In this document: piece after piece, positions 17,053-26,917 of the stretch
How the letters are laid out: every line of letters begins with the position of its first letter
Position numbering within the stretch: the first letter of the stretch is position 1
Translations under genes and position numbers: made by a program
Source: Thalassotalea euphylliae
GTDB taxonomy: Bacteria; Pseudomonadota; Gammaproteobacteria; Enterobacterales; Alteromonadaceae
Assembly (NCBI RefSeq): GCF_003390335.1
Contig: NZ_QUOU01000001.1
Location: 1,364,001 to 1,428,000, forward strand
Reading direction: 5' to 3'
Length of the DNA stretch: 64,000 bases
Notes under the pieces: model-generated
The model's database searches: none
The model's input: the letters and a program-made list of their open reading frames with translations, nothing else
What the model was told of the DNA's origin: nothing

Positions 17053-17787
17053 TTAGATTTTGATACAGCGCACGGAAAACATATAGTCTTTCGATATCTT
17101 GACGCGGTTTATTTCACCTTTGTGAGGATTCCACCAAGGGTAAACGAGCGTTCGATTATAGGCTTTTTTATCGGTTGCCCCCGTGCTTGTCCAAAACTCT
17201 GTGTATATGCCTTGTGTGAGATAAAAGCGACCCCATTTGACACCAGCTGGTCTGGCAGAAAAACGAGATTGATTCACTTTTGATTGATCGAATTTTTTAA
17301 ACCAGCTATCTGGCTGTGCTTCTTTAAGGGTGATAGCAAGATCATTATCACCTCGCCAACCTTCTTTATTGAGATCAGCATCCGCCATACCAATGGTTTT
17401 TTCCAAAGTTTGCCAATCGGCGTCAGTGGCAACACGCCATCCTTCAGGGCAGATATTTCGCTCGTCGACCACATCATGCCAGTTGTAGAGCCGACCATAG
17501 GTTAACAGCTTATTTTCATCGTCATCTGGAATAAAGGCTGTGTTTATCGCTGAACCATCTTGAAATTTAGTGCTTCTTAGATTTTCTGCGAGCCAGATTT
17601 GATCACCTATTTTTACGGTGCGATAGCTATTGCCCTCACTGTCTTGGACACTAGGTTGGGCTTTGCTATCTGCTTGCGCTTCGCTGTTTGTATACGTTTG
17701 GCTATATGATATTGAATCTAACGCATTAACGGGTGTTACGGTGGTCAGTGACACTATGGCTCCTAACGCTAATATTAGCGGCTTCAT
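17053..17787 (-). CDS. Exported FISUMP-domain protein
   Basis: 244 residues with a signal peptide (cleavage near VNA-LD, residue 22). The body carries the Fibrobacter succinogenes major paralogous domain (PF09603) pattern: DSEGNSYRTVKIGDQIWLAE, then a Tyr-Asn-Trp motif (YGRLYNWHDV), CPEGWRVATDADWQ and a final RFSARPAG...FWTST region. Usually cell-surface or periplasmic; function unknown. Single gene. Confidence 0.85.
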   Translation of the reverse strand: MKPLILALGAIVSLTTVTPVNALDSISYSQTYTNSEAQADSKAQPSVQDSEGNSYRTVKIGDQIWLAENLRSTKFQDGSAINTAFIPDDDENKLLTYGRLYNWHDVVDERNICPEGWRVATDADWQTLEKTIGMADADLNKEGWRGDNDLAITLKEAQPDSWFKKFDQSKVNQSRFSARPAGVKWGRFYLTQGIYTEFWTSTGATDKKAYNRTLVYPWWNPHKGEINRVKISKDYMFSVRCIKI

Positions 17788-18149
17788 GGTGAATTACCTT
17801 GGTTGAACTTTTGCGAGCCACTTTATCGTTGCTAAGGTTAACCTGCTAGGTAATATCGTCTTCAAAAATAGCCTATTTGTATCAAGGTCATATCAACTAT
17901 TTGCTAATTCGAAATTCCGAAGCACTGCTTCAGCACAGCACTTTTGAGCTAACTTATTAACACCAAAGGATTCTTTAAAATTACCGTACAAATTGTGTTA
18001 GTATGATGTTGCTTTTAAGTGATAAAGCACTGAAGTTGGATTGTTTTGGCTAGCGCTCTTCCTGTATTTTTCCTTGTGTTTTTAAATGCTAGGTGAGCTG
18101 CTAAAAAATTTGTCGACGCCAGTCCTTTATTACTTTTAAGGACTTTTCT
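17788..18149. other. Intergenic region, no gene
   Basis: About 360 bases between the divergent FISUMP and ndh genes; must hold both promoters. No gene, strong hairpin or repeat seen. Confidence 0.6.
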
Positions 18150-19430
18150 ATGCAAACTATTGTTATCGTTGGAGGAGGGGCTGGCGGCCTTGAATTAGCA
18201 ACCCAATTAGGCCATAAACTAGGCCGAAAAAACCAAGCCAAGATCATCTTGGTAGACAAAAACCGCACCCATGTGTGGAAACCTTTATTGCACGAGGTCG
18301 CCTCTGGCACCTTTGATGCTGGCTTAAATGCCGTGGTTTATCACGCGCATGGCGCACGTCATGGCTATCACTTTCAGCTTGGCTGTTTGAGTGGTGTTAA
18401 CCCTGACAACAAAACCCTGACCTTAGAGCCCGTCAGCGACGAGCATAATCTCGGCACGCGCCAACTACACTACGATCAATTAGTGTTAGCGGTTGGTAGT
18501 GTCAGTAATGATTTTGGCACGCCTGGCGTGGCTGAGCATTGCTATTTTCTTGATAGTCATCAACAGGCTGAGCGCTTTCACAAAACTTTATTAAGCACTT
18601 TTACCCGAATTAGTCAGGACGAATCCAAGCAAGAGCTGCACATTGATATAGTTGGCGCAGGCGCGACTGGTGTTGAGCTGGCGGCAGAGCTATTTCATGT
18701 TACCGAAATGCTGGGCAGCTATGGTTTTGAGCATATGGCCGCAGAGCAGCTTAAAATTCGCCTAATAGAAGCTGGACCGCGTATTTTACCCGCCTTGCCT
18801 GATCGCATTGCAAGCGCTGCGAAACGTGAGTTAGAAAAGATAGGCGTTGAAGTATTAGAGCAAACGCGGGTGCAGCGCGCAGAGCATGATGGCTTTGTCA
18901 CCAGCGAAGATGAAAAACTGCAAGCCGATATTATGATCTGGGCGGCAGGGGTAAAAGCCCCTGAATTTTTAGCACAAATTAAAGGCGTCGAAACCAATCG
19001 TATGGGGCAAGTGCTAGTCAATAAAGACCTGACTTCAACGTTTAATAACGATATTTATGTATTGGGTGATGCCTGCGGTTTTCAAAACCCAGATGAAAGT
19101 TGGGTGCCACCCAGAGCGCAGTCAGCACACCAAATGGCGAGCGTAGTCAAAGAAAATATTTTACGTAAGCGCAAAGGGCTGACGCCGAAAGAATATCGCT
19201 ATATGGATTATGGCTCGCTGGTAAATTTGTCTCGTTTTAGTACTGTGGGCAGTTTAATGGGCAATCTCACCAAAGGCAGCATGTTTATTGAAGGACGTAT
19301 TGCCAAGCTGGTGTATGTTTCTTTGTATCGTATGCACCAAGCCGCTATTCACGGCCAAGTGCGAGCCACGATTTTGTGGTTTGCCGAACGGTTAGTGAAA
19401 GTGACTCGACCCAAAATGAAGCTGCACTAA
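18150..19430 (+). CDS. ndh: Type II NADH dehydrogenase
   Basis: Membrane-associated FAD enzyme that passes electrons from NADH to quinone without pumping protons; 426 residues, as expected for the family. FAD-binding VIVGGGAGGLELA (5-17), the second nucleotide fold VGAGATGVELAAEL (about 172-185) and the FAD-contacting VLGDACGF (about 305) are present, and the C-terminus has the amphipathic helix region typical of NDH-2. Followed by tandem repeats and a terminator, so monocistronic. Confidence 0.92.
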   Translation: MQTIVIVGGGAGGLELATQLGHKLGRKNQAKIILVDKNRTHVWKPLLHEVASGTFDAGLNAVVYHAHGARHGYHFQLGCLSGVNPDNKTLTLEPVSDEHNLGTRQLHYDQLVLAVGSVSNDFGTPGVAEHCYFLDSHQQAERFHKTLLSTFTRISQDESKQELHIDIVGAGATGVELAAELFHVTEMLGSYGFEHMAAEQLKIRLIEAGPRILPALPDRIASAAKRELEKIGVEVLEQTRVQRAEHDGFVTSEDEKLQADIMIWAAGVKAPEFLAQIKGVETNRMGQVLVNKDLTSTFNNDIYVLGDACGFQNPDESWVPPRAQSAHQMASVVKENILRKRKGLTPKEYRYMDYGSLVNLSRFSTVGSLMGNLTKGSMFIEGRIAKLVYVSLYRMHQAAIHGQVRATILWFAERLVKVTRPKMKLH

Positions 19431-19435
19431 GTTCC

Positions 19436-19494
19436 AGTATTTAAGCGAGTACTAAAGCCAGTACTTAAGCGAGTACTAAAGCCAGTACTTGAGC
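19436..19494. repeat. 24-bp tandem repeat, about 2.5 copies
   Basis: A 24-base unit beginning AGTAYTTAAGCGAGTACT is repeated at 19436, 19460 and, partly, 19484, between the ndh stop codon and its terminator. Units differ by one base. Confidence 0.9.
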
Positions 19495-19518
19495 AAAGGC
19501 GCCTATTGGTGCCTTTTT
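19495..19518 (+). terminator. Terminator of ndh
   Basis: AAAGGCGCC pairs with GGTGCCTTT (one G-T pair) around TATT, followed by a T-run. Confidence 0.8.
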
Positions 19519-19557
19519 AACTTTAGTACCTTTTATCTTTAGCTAGCGGTTAATGGT

Positions 19558-20532
19558 TTAGGCTTGGTTGTTCCACTCTTCACGCGTTGGGTTACCGTAC
19601 ATTTTTTCAAAGTTCGGAATATTCTGCTCCCAAATCGGAGTTTTATCACCGATATATTCTTTTAATGCATCAAAAAAAAGGCGTGCTCTAAGCGGTAAAT
19701 CTCGGTGCGGGTATACTGCATAAATCGCAGTAAAATCCAGTAGTTTTAAGTCGGTCATGATCGGCACTAGGCGACCAGCGCTGATATCGTCTTGCATATG
19801 AAACGCAGGGGCTAGATAAAACGAAGCGCCAGAAAGCACATGGTCACGCATTAACTCTACTTCGTTACAGGCAAATTGCCAATTTAGATGCACACGCTGT
19901 GTTTGGTTTTGCTCGTCGGCATAATCGATATAATCCGGCCGAATTTGCTCGCCGGCATAGCAAGTAGCAGGCAAGCTTGCCAGTTCTTCAAGTGTTTTGG
20001 GCTCGCCAAAGCGTTCAATAAAGCTTGGCGCGGCAAGCAACATTAAGCGATTACGAGCAAGGTAACGGGCGACCATAGATGAATCTTTTTGCTCACCAAC
20101 GCGGATCGCTAAATCAAAACCATCAGCAATAATATCGACGACTTTATCGCCGGTGAATAATTCTACGTTAACTTGTGGAAAGCGCTGCTGAAAAGAGGTA
20201 ATCACAGGCATTAACACTTGCTTAGCAAGTGAATAGCTACAGGTGATTTTTAGCGTGCCCCGCGGCGTTTGGTGATAGTTTTGTGCAACACGCGTCGTGT
20301 CATCAAGCAGGCTTTTGAGCGCTTGCGCTTTTCTCAGCACATCATGGCCTGCGCCAGTAATGGAAAAGGAGCGGGTGGTACGATTCATTAAGCGCACGCC
20401 TAATTCTTGCTCTAACTTGGCGACTTGTTTCGATACAACCGAGCGATCGATTTTTCTATGCTCGGCGACTTTGGCAAATGAGCCGCGCTCAGAAACTTCC
20501 AAAAACAACAACATACGGCTAGAAATATCCAT
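19558..20532 (-). CDS. LysR-family regulator, likely of the adjacent RND pump
   Basis: 324 residues from the ATG at 20532, which has GGAG six bases upstream (a GTG at 20544 lies before it). N-terminal winged helix (FLEVSERGSFAKVAEHRKID, RSVVSKQVAKLEQELGVRL) and a substrate-binding domain typical of the large LysR group that includes MexT-like regulators. It is divergent from the MFP-RND pair, the usual position for a LysR controlling an efflux operon. Confidence 0.92.
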   Translation of the reverse strand: MDISSRMLLFLEVSERGSFAKVAEHRKIDRSVVSKQVAKLEQELGVRLMNRTTRSFSITGAGHDVLRKAQALKSLLDDTTRVAQNYHQTPRGTLKITCSYSLAKQVLMPVITSFQQRFPQVNVELFTGDKVVDIIADGFDLAIRVGEQKDSSMVARYLARNRLMLLAAPSFIERFGEPKTLEELASLPATCYAGEQIRPDYIDYADEQNQTQRVHLNWQFACNEVELMRDHVLSGASFYLAPAFHMQDDISAGRLVPIMTDLKLLDFTAIYAVYPHRDLPLRARLFFDALKEYIGDKTPIWEQNIPNFEKMYGNPTREEWNNQA

Positions 20533-20699
20533 TCGGATCTCCACAAAGTTAACTTTATTGGTGCTTCATTGGCAACACTGTGTGTCATTATAGGTGGTTA
20601 ATGGGCAACAATAAAAGCCTTACAATAGCGCTCAATAAATTGGTCATGGTTTCACAGTCTGTGCTTGTCACCCTTACCAATCTCTTTTCATAAAATTCT

Positions 20700-20715
20700 C
20701 GACCACTTGTGGTCG
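20700..20715. promoter_or_regulatory. Palindrome upstream of efflux operon
   Basis: CGACCAC-TT-GTGGTCG, a perfect 7-bp dyad 30 bases before the adaptor gene, between it and the divergent LysR gene. A candidate operator; it could overlap the promoter. Confidence 0.5.
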
Positions 20716-20745
20716 TAATTAGCGCATTACAAGGTATATATTTTC

Positions 20746-21927
20746 ATGAAAAAGCTTCATTTATTAGCTTCCGTAACGGCAATGCTCGCGGTACTTACCT
20801 TGGCTGGATGTAATAGCCAAGAAGCCGAGCCACAAATGCAAATGCCACCGCTGCCAATTGATGTTGCACAAGTTGCCTTTCAAGAAGTGCAATCTTGGCA
20901 TACCTATACCACTCGCCTTGAGTCGCCGCAGCGCGTGATTTTAATGCCGCGTGTTTCAGGTGTGGTTGAAAGCATTGCCTTTACCGAAGGGCAAACGGTG
21001 CAGCAAGGTGACGCACTTTTTCAAATCGATCCTCGTCCATTTCAAGCGGTAGTTGATCGCTTACGCGCGCAAATTCTTGCTGGTGAAGCAGCGTTGGAAG
21101 AGGCGATTAATCGAGAAAAACGCGCCTTAAACTTAGGAAAAAGCAGTGCCATTTCAATTGAACAAGTGGAATCGCGCTCAGCTGACTCAAAACAACGTAA
21201 AGCGGAATTGTTAGCACTGAAAGCTCAACTCGATTCAGCCTTACTTGATTTAGAATTCACCTCAGTGAAGTCGCCAATTACTGGTGTGATTTCTCGCGCT
21301 GAAATTACCGAAGGCAACAACGTTATCGCTAATCAAAGTGTGTTAACTAACATTGTATCTAACGATGAAATGTACGCATACTTTGATATTGACGAGCGCA
21401 CATGGAACTCAGATTTTGCCAAGGTAACGTCAAACACGCCATTGCCTGTGACGCTAACCTTAGCAGGCAATACTAAGCGCCAATACCAAGGTCATATCGA
21501 CTTTGTTGATAATGCTGTGAATGCGTCAACCGGTACGATTCGTGTGCGCGCGACGTTTGATAATCACACGCAAGAGCGCGCGTTAAAAGCTGGTTCTTTT
21601 GCTCGCTTAAAACTGGCGTCTACTGATGTTGAAAAACACATTTTGGTGCCAGATCGCGCAATTGGCACCGATCTGAAAAACCGTTTTGTGTTAACGATTG
21701 GTGAAGACAACACAGTGCAATATCGCCAAGTGACCGCAGGTGAGCGCTACGGCCAGTACCGTGTGATCACCGACGGTTTAAACCCTCAAGATAATATTGC
21801 GGTAAATGGCCCAGCTAAAGTCTTCCCTGGCATGGTGATCAGCCCGCGCAATGTTACCTTAGACTTATCCGCGGTTGCGCTAACCGTTGACCCAGCTACT
21901 GCCGACACGCTTGCGGCTGTTCGCTAG
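20746..21927 (+). CDS. RND efflux periplasmic adaptor (MFP), lipoprotein
   Basis: 393 residues. A lipoprotein signal (LTLAGC, Cys22) anchors it in the inner membrane. The HlyD/AcrA layout is visible: barrel-sandwich halves (RVSGVVESIAFTEGQTVQQG; VKSPITGVISRAEITEGN), a coiled hairpin between them (about 110-165) and a C-terminal beta-barrel/membrane-proximal domain. It would link the adjacent RND pump to an outer-membrane channel. The pump gene follows after 12 bases. Confidence 0.93.
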   Translation: MKKLHLLASVTAMLAVLTLAGCNSQEAEPQMQMPPLPIDVAQVAFQEVQSWHTYTTRLESPQRVILMPRVSGVVESIAFTEGQTVQQGDALFQIDPRPFQAVVDRLRAQILAGEAALEEAINREKRALNLGKSSAISIEQVESRSADSKQRKAELLALKAQLDSALLDLEFTSVKSPITGVISRAEITEGNNVIANQSVLTNIVSNDEMYAYFDIDERTWNSDFAKVTSNTPLPVTLTLAGNTKRQYQGHIDFVDNAVNASTGTIRVRATFDNHTQERALKAGSFARLKLASTDVEKHILVPDRAIGTDLKNRFVLTIGEDNTVQYRQVTAGERYGQYRVITDGLNPQDNIAVNGPAKVFPGMVISPRNVTLDLSAVALTVDPATADTLAAVR

Positions 21928-21939
21928 GAGTTACTCGCT

Positions 21940-24900
21940 GTGAATTTTTCTCATTTCTTTATTCAACGGCCGATATTCGCGTCGATGCTGTCGCTGATTA
22001 TCCTGATTGGCGGTTCTATTTCTCTATTCCAACTGCCGGTCAGTGAATATCCAGAAGTTGTGCCACCTACTGTTGTGGTCACGGCGAACTATCCTGGCGC
22101 TAACCCAAAAGTGATTGCCGAAACGGTGTCAACGCCGCTTGAGCAAGAAATCAACGGTACCGAAAACATGCTGTATATGTTTTCACAGGCGACCAGTGAT
22201 GGCCGCATGACCTTAACCGTCACTTTTGCCTTAGGTACTGACTTAGACAAAGCACAAGTTCAAGTGCAAAACCGCGTAAACAGTGCCTTACCGCGTTTGC
22301 CAACAACTGTGCAGCGCTTGGGTGTAGTCGCCGAAAAAGCTTCGCCTGATTTAACCATGGTCGTGCATTTGTACTCGCCAGATGAGTCACGGGAAATCAG
22401 CTACTTATCAAACTATGCCAGCCTGTATGTGAAAGATCAGATCGCTCGTTTAGGCGGTGTTGGTGATGTTCAGCTATTTGGCGGCGGCGAATACTCGATG
22501 CGCTTATGGCTAAACCCAGATGCCATCGCTTCACGCAATATGACGGCAATGGATGTTGTTTCAGCCGTTCGCCAGCAAAACCGTCAAGTGGCCGCAGGTT
22601 CATTAGGTGCGCAGCCAACGCCAGTGGAGAGTGAATTCCAAGTCCTGCTCAACGTAAAAGGGCGCTTGAACTCAATTGAAGAGTTTGAAGATATTGTCAT
22701 TAAAGTGGGTGAAGACGGCTCTATTACACGCTTGAAAGATGTGGCTCGTGTTGAGCTGGGGCAAAATACTTATGCCTTACGTTCACTGCTTAATGGTAAG
22801 CCTGCGGTGGCGATGCCGATTTTCCAGCGTCCGGGTTCTAATGCTATTGAATTGTCTGATGAAGTGCGCAGCACCATGGCCGAGCTGTCAAAAGCCTTTC
22901 CACAAGGGGTAGCTTATGAAATTGCTTACGACCCAACCGTATTTGTGCGTGGTTCGATTGACGCGGTAATCGCGACTTTGCTAGAAGCGATTGTGCTGGT
23001 GGTGCTAGTGGTGATTTTATTCCTACAAACATGGCGCGCATCTATCATCCCATTAATTGCGGTGCCTGTATCACTCATCGGTACCTTTGCCATTATGCAG
23101 TGGATTGGCGTTTCAATTAACACGCTTTCGCTATTTGGCTTGGTTCTCGCCATCGGGATTGTCGTCGATGATGCCATTGTGGTGGTGGAAAACGTTGAGC
23201 GGAATATTCACGATGGTTTATCACCATTAGCAGCAACGCGCAAAGCCATGACCGAAGTAACAGGGCCAATTATTGCCATTGCGCTAGTACTGTGTGCGGT
23301 ATTTATTCCAACAGCCTTTATTACTGGTTTATCCGGCCAATTCTATAAGCAATTTGCCTTAACTATTACCATCTCAACCCTGATTTCAGCATTTAACTCG
23401 TTAACGTTATCGCCAGCGTTATCGGCATTGTTGCTAAAAGGGCATGATGCCAAGCCAGACTGGTTAACACGTGTGTTAGATAAAACGCTGAGCAGAGTGG
23501 TATTTACACCGTTTAATAAGTTGTTTGACAGAGGTGCTAATGCCTATGAAAACTTAGTGAAAAAGCTGATCCGCTTTTCGCTGTTAGTGTCTGTGTTATA
23601 CCTAGGTTTAGTGGGCGCAACTGGCAGCTTGTTTAATGCTGTGCCGGGTGGTTTTATTCCTCAGCAAGACAAGCAGTACCTAGTGGCGATTGCGCAATTG
23701 CCAGATGCGGCAAGCTTGAATCGTACCGAAGAAGTTATCCGAGAAATGGGTGATATGGCGCTAAACACGCCAGGTGTTGCCAATACCGTCGCCTTCCCAG
23801 GTTTGTCGGTGAACGGATTTACCAACAGTCCGAACAGCGGTATTGTGTTTGTGACCTTAAAAGATTTTACCGAACGCAATGAACCACAGCTTTCTGCTAA
23901 TGCCATTGCGGCTAACTTAAATGGCCAATTTGCGGCCATTGATGAAGCCTTTGTCGCGATTTTCCCACCGCCGCCTATTCAAGGCTTAGGTTCAACGGGT
24001 GGTTTTAAGCTGCAAATTGAAGACAGAGGTAACTTAGGGTTTAACGCTTTGTTTGACTCACTACAAGCGGTGATTGGTGAAGCGCAGAAACGCCCAGAGT
24101 TAATGGGCTTGTACTCAACTTTCCGCATTCAAGTACCGCAAATGGATATTGAAGTGGATCGCGAACAAGCCTTGATTTTAGGGGTAGAGCTTTCGGAAGT
24201 GTTCGATGCGCTGCAAGTTTACTTAGGCTCATTGTATGTCAACGATTTCAACCTGTTTGGCCGCACTTATCAGGTTAATGCGCAAGCAGATGCAGACTTT
24301 CGTGTTGATCCGAAACAAATTCTTGGCTTAAAAGTCCGTAATGCCGCAGGGCATATGGTACCGTTGGGCGCAGTTGTGGCAGTAACGCCAACCACAGGGC
24401 CAGATCGCGTGATGCACTATAACGGTTATCCAAGTGCTGAATTAAACGGTAGCCCTGCGCCCGGTTATAGCTCTGATCAGGCACAATTTGCGATTGAAGA
24501 AGTACTCGCCGCGACCTTGCCAAACGGCATGGAATACGAGTGGACCGAAGTCACCTACCAGCAAATTTTAGCCGGTAATACCATGGTCTATATCTTCCCA
24601 TTAGTGGTGGTGTTAGTGTTTACTGTATTAGCTGCGCAATATGAAAGCTTACGTTTACCATTAGCCATTATTTTGATTGTGCCGATGACCATTTTCTCTG
24701 CCTTGTTGGGTGTTTGGATGATTGGCGGTGACAACAATATTTTCACCCAAATAGCGTTAATCGTACTGGTCGCACTGGCCTGTAAAAATGCGATTTTGAT
24801 GGTGGAATTTGCCAAAGAAATTCAAGACGCGGGTCAATCGCCATTAGCGGCAATTTTAGAAGCCTGTCGCTTGCGTTTACGCCCAATTTTAATGACCTCG

Positions 24901-25104
24901 ATTGCCTTTACCGCCGGTGTTGTACCGCTTGTGTTGGCAACAGGTGCTGGCGCAGAAATGCGTCAGGCAATGGGCGTAGCAGTATTTGGCGGTATGATTG
25001 GGGTAACGGTATTTGGTCTGTTATTTACGCCAGTTTTCTATATGCTACTAGCTAATAAAAATAAAAAGGCCACCTCAGCGTTACCAGCCGAGCAAGTAAC
25101 TTAG
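21940..25104 (+). CDS. RND multidrug efflux permease, HAE-1 (MexF/AcrB-like)
   Basis: 1054-residue proton-driven inner-membrane pump. Starts at GTG 21940 with AGGAG upstream. Seen: RPIFASMLSLIILIGG (TM1), PVSEYPEVVPPTVVV, two large periplasmic loops, the TM4 acidic pair in IVVDDAIVVVENVERN, and repeated 12-TM topology. No outer-membrane factor is encoded beside it, so it would rely on a TolC-type protein elsewhere. Followed by a long hairpin. Confidence 0.95.
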   Translation: MNFSHFFIQRPIFASMLSLIILIGGSISLFQLPVSEYPEVVPPTVVVTANYPGANPKVIAETVSTPLEQEINGTENMLYMFSQATSDGRMTLTVTFALGTDLDKAQVQVQNRVNSALPRLPTTVQRLGVVAEKASPDLTMVVHLYSPDESREISYLSNYASLYVKDQIARLGGVGDVQLFGGGEYSMRLWLNPDAIASRNMTAMDVVSAVRQQNRQVAAGSLGAQPTPVESEFQVLLNVKGRLNSIEEFEDIVIKVGEDGSITRLKDVARVELGQNTYALRSLLNGKPAVAMPIFQRPGSNAIELSDEVRSTMAELSKAFPQGVAYEIAYDPTVFVRGSIDAVIATLLEAIVLVVLVVILFLQTWRASIIPLIAVPVSLIGTFAIMQWIGVSINTLSLFGLVLAIGIVVDDAIVVVENVERNIHDGLSPLAATRKAMTEVTGPIIAIALVLCAVFIPTAFITGLSGQFYKQFALTITISTLISAFNSLTLSPALSALLLKGHDAKPDWLTRVLDKTLSRVVFTPFNKLFDRGANAYENLVKKLIRFSLLVSVLYLGLVGATGSLFNAVPGGFIPQQDKQYLVAIAQLPDAASLNRTEEVIREMGDMALNTPGVANTVAFPGLSVNGFTNSPNSGIVFVTLKDFTERNEPQLSANAIAANLNGQFAAIDEAFVAIFPPPPIQGLGSTGGFKLQIEDRGNLGFNALFDSLQAVIGEAQKRPELMGLYSTFRIQVPQMDIEVDREQALILGVELSEVFDALQVYLGSLYVNDFNLFGRTYQVNAQADADFRVDPKQILGLKVRNAAGHMVPLGAVVAVTPTTGPDRVMHYNGYPSAELNGSPAPGYSSDQAQFAIEEVLAATLPNGMEYEWTEVTYQQILAGNTMVYIFPLVVVLVFTVLAAQYESLRLPLAIILIVPMTIFSALLGVWMIGGDNNIFTQIALIVLVALACKNAILMVEFAKEIQDAGQSPLAAILEACRLRLRPILMTSIAFTAGVVPLVLATGAGAEMRQAMGVAVFGGMIGVTVFGLLFTPVFYMLLANKNKKATSALPAEQVT

Positions 25105-25117
25105 GGAACGGCCAATC

Positions 25118-25161
25118 GCGATAGGTTTAGCAAAGATTATTTTGAGTGCTAAACCTATCGC
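25118..25161. terminator. 15-bp perfect hairpin after the RND gene
   Basis: GCGATAGGTTTAGCA pairs perfectly with TGCTAAACCTATCGC around a 14-base loop. There is no strong T-run, and the dehydrogenase gene begins 28 bases further on, so it may be an attenuator or RNA-stability element rather than a simple terminator. Confidence 0.55.
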
Positions 25162-25188
25162 AGTAAGTTTGTATTAGCGGGGAAATAA

Positions 25189-26202
25189 GTGAAAACAAGC
25201 AATTCGATTACCAGTGCTATGCAAGCACTGGTATTAACCACGGCAAGTGAAGACTTTGAACTCACTGAAACTCAGCTAACCGTGCCGAGTGTTGGTGATG
25301 GTCAAGTACTGATCAAAGTTGACTATGCCGCACTCAACCCAGTGGATAGCAAGTTAGCGAAAGCTGGGCATAGTGCTTGGCAATATCCGCATATTCCAGC
25401 ATTAGATGGCGTTGGCACTGTGGTTGATTCATACAGCCCGCATTGTCCGTTAATTGGTAAACAAGTGCTGTGGCATAGCGATTTGTCAAAAGCGGGCGCG
25501 CTTGCCGAATATGTCGCGATTGAAGCTCATGCGGTATCGTTACTACCAGAAGGTGTTGAGCCACTTCAAGCTGCGGCTTTGCCTTGTGCGGGCATGACGG
25601 CAATCCTCGCTTTATGTAAGCTGCAAGTTGAAGCTGGCGAAACCATTTTGATTGAAGCGGGGGCAGGCGCAGTTGGTCAGTTTGCGATTCAGCTGGCAAA
25701 AGCCAAAGGGCTAACGGTGTTGGCGACAGCATCGAAAGCCAATCATAAATTACTCAGCTGTTTAGGCGCCGATCACGTCTTTGATTATCGCGATAAACAC
25801 TTAGTGGATAAGATTAAGCAAGCTTTGGCTTATCAGCCATTAGACGCGGTGCTGGATGCTGTTGGTGGCGAAGCAACGGCGCGTGATATTGAACTGCTGC
25901 GCTTTAACGGTCGCATTGCCTGTTTAACCGAATTACCAGCAATTGATGCGAGTTTATTGTTTGAACGCTCGCCTGCTATTCACGCTATTTCACTCGGCGG
26001 TGCTTGGCTTGCCAATGATTTATGTGCTCAGCAAAAACTCAGTATGATGGGGGATCATTTGCTGGAACTACTGGCGAGCAAGCAACTGCATGTCCCTGAA
26101 ATTCATGCGATAGACTTTGATGCTGAGCAAGTGACTAAGGCCATGCATGCGCAAGTAGCTGGTGGGCTAGTGGGTAAGCAGGTTGTTCAGATAACGCCTT
26201 AA
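25189..26202 (+). CDS. Zinc-type alcohol dehydrogenase-like / quinone oxidoreductase (MDR family)
   Basis: 337 residues, medium-chain dehydrogenase/reductase fold. GroES-like domain (about 35-125: YAALNPVDSKLAKAG) and Rossmann domain with EAGAGAVGQFAIQLAKAKGL. No cysteine cluster for structural zinc, so it belongs with the zinc-independent quinone/enoyl reductases. The GTG at 25189 has GGGGA upstream; an ATG at 25219 is a possible later start. Could be the third gene of the pump transcript if the intervening hairpin is read through. Confidence 0.85.
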   Translation: MKTSNSITSAMQALVLTTASEDFELTETQLTVPSVGDGQVLIKVDYAALNPVDSKLAKAGHSAWQYPHIPALDGVGTVVDSYSPHCPLIGKQVLWHSDLSKAGALAEYVAIEAHAVSLLPEGVEPLQAAALPCAGMTAILALCKLQVEAGETILIEAGAGAVGQFAIQLAKAKGLTVLATASKANHKLLSCLGADHVFDYRDKHLVDKIKQALAYQPLDAVLDAVGGEATARDIELLRFNGRIACLTELPAIDASLLFERSPAIHAISLGGAWLANDLCAQQKLSMMGDHLLELLASKQLHVPEIHAIDFDAEQVTKAMHAQVAGGLVGKQVVQITP

Positions 26203-26277
26203 ATTTGGAGTTTAAGCACCATCGTAAGAGGCTTAGGTTGAATTCATCAATAGCATCACCTACACTCACTTTACATG

Positions 26278-26301
26278 ATTAAGTACAGAATTAAGTACAG
26301 G
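26278..26301. repeat. 12-bp tandem duplication
   Basis: ATTAAGTACAGA is followed directly by ATTAAGTACAGG, 20 bases before the yefM start, where an antitoxin promoter or operator would lie. Confidence 0.7.
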
Positions 26302-26321
26302 TTATAAGGCGGATTAAACCA

Positions 26322-26573
26322 ATGGATGCCATCAGCTATACAACCGCACGGGCAAATTTGGCTAAAACCATGGAAAAGGTGTGTGAAGACCATGCACCTG
26401 TCATTATCACCCGCAAAAGTGAAAGCCCAGTGGTGATGATGTCGCTAGAAGACTACAAAGCGATGCAGGAGACCACTTATTTACTGAGATCTCCAGCAAA
26501 TGCCAGAGCATTATTGGAATCGATCGCAGAGCTTGAAGCAGGCAAAGGCACTGAGCGAGAGCTAATGGAGTGA
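26322..26573 (+). CDS. yefM: YefM/Phd-family antitoxin
   Basis: 83 residues. N-terminal Phd/YefM DNA-binding fold (ISYTTARANLAKTMEKVCED, then VIITRKSESPVVMMSLEDYKAM) and a C-terminal acidic tail that would wrap and block YoeB. As in other type II systems it should repress its own promoter. It overlaps the toxin start by four bases, which couples translation. Confidence 0.95.
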   Translation: MDAISYTTARANLAKTMEKVCEDHAPVIITRKSESPVVMMSLEDYKAMQETTYLLRSPANARALLESIAELEAGKGTERELME

Positions 26574-26824
26574 AACTCACCTTTTCGTCGAAGGCATGGC
26601 AAGAGTACCTTTATTGGCAGAGCACTGACAAAAAAGTGCTCAAGCGCATAAATGTGCTGATCAAGGAGATACAGCGAACGCCATATGAGGGGATAGGTAA
26701 GCCAGAGCCTTTAAAGCACGGTCTTTCTGGCTATTGGTCGCGCCGCATTAATGATGAACATCGCATTGTGTATAAGCACCAAGACCAAACCATTCTTATC
26801 GCACAGCTTCGTTATCATTACTAG
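26570..26824 (+). CDS. yoeB: YoeB-family mRNA interferase toxin
   Basis: 84 residues starting at a GTG that overlaps the antitoxin stop. Ribosome-dependent endoribonuclease of the RelE superfamily. Catalytic residues are at the E. coli YoeB numbers: Glu46, Arg65, His83 and Tyr84 (RYHY end). All are intact, so the toxin is probably active and held by YefM. Confidence 0.96.
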   Translation: MKLTFSSKAWQEYLYWQSTDKKVLKRINVLIKEIQRTPYEGIGKPEPLKHGLSGYWSRRINDEHRIVYKHQDQTILIAQLRYHY

Positions 26825-26917
26825 TTGTGAGGTATTAATACCGAGATATAAGTGCCAAGATATAAGTAACGCGATTGGCTAAATTTATAGTGACCCTTCT
26901 GTGTAAACATCACGATT

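Noticed and set aside
22397..24815. Several antisense frames inside the RND permease gene
   Set aside because: Opposite a strongly conserved gene, no ribosome sites, no protein-like composition.
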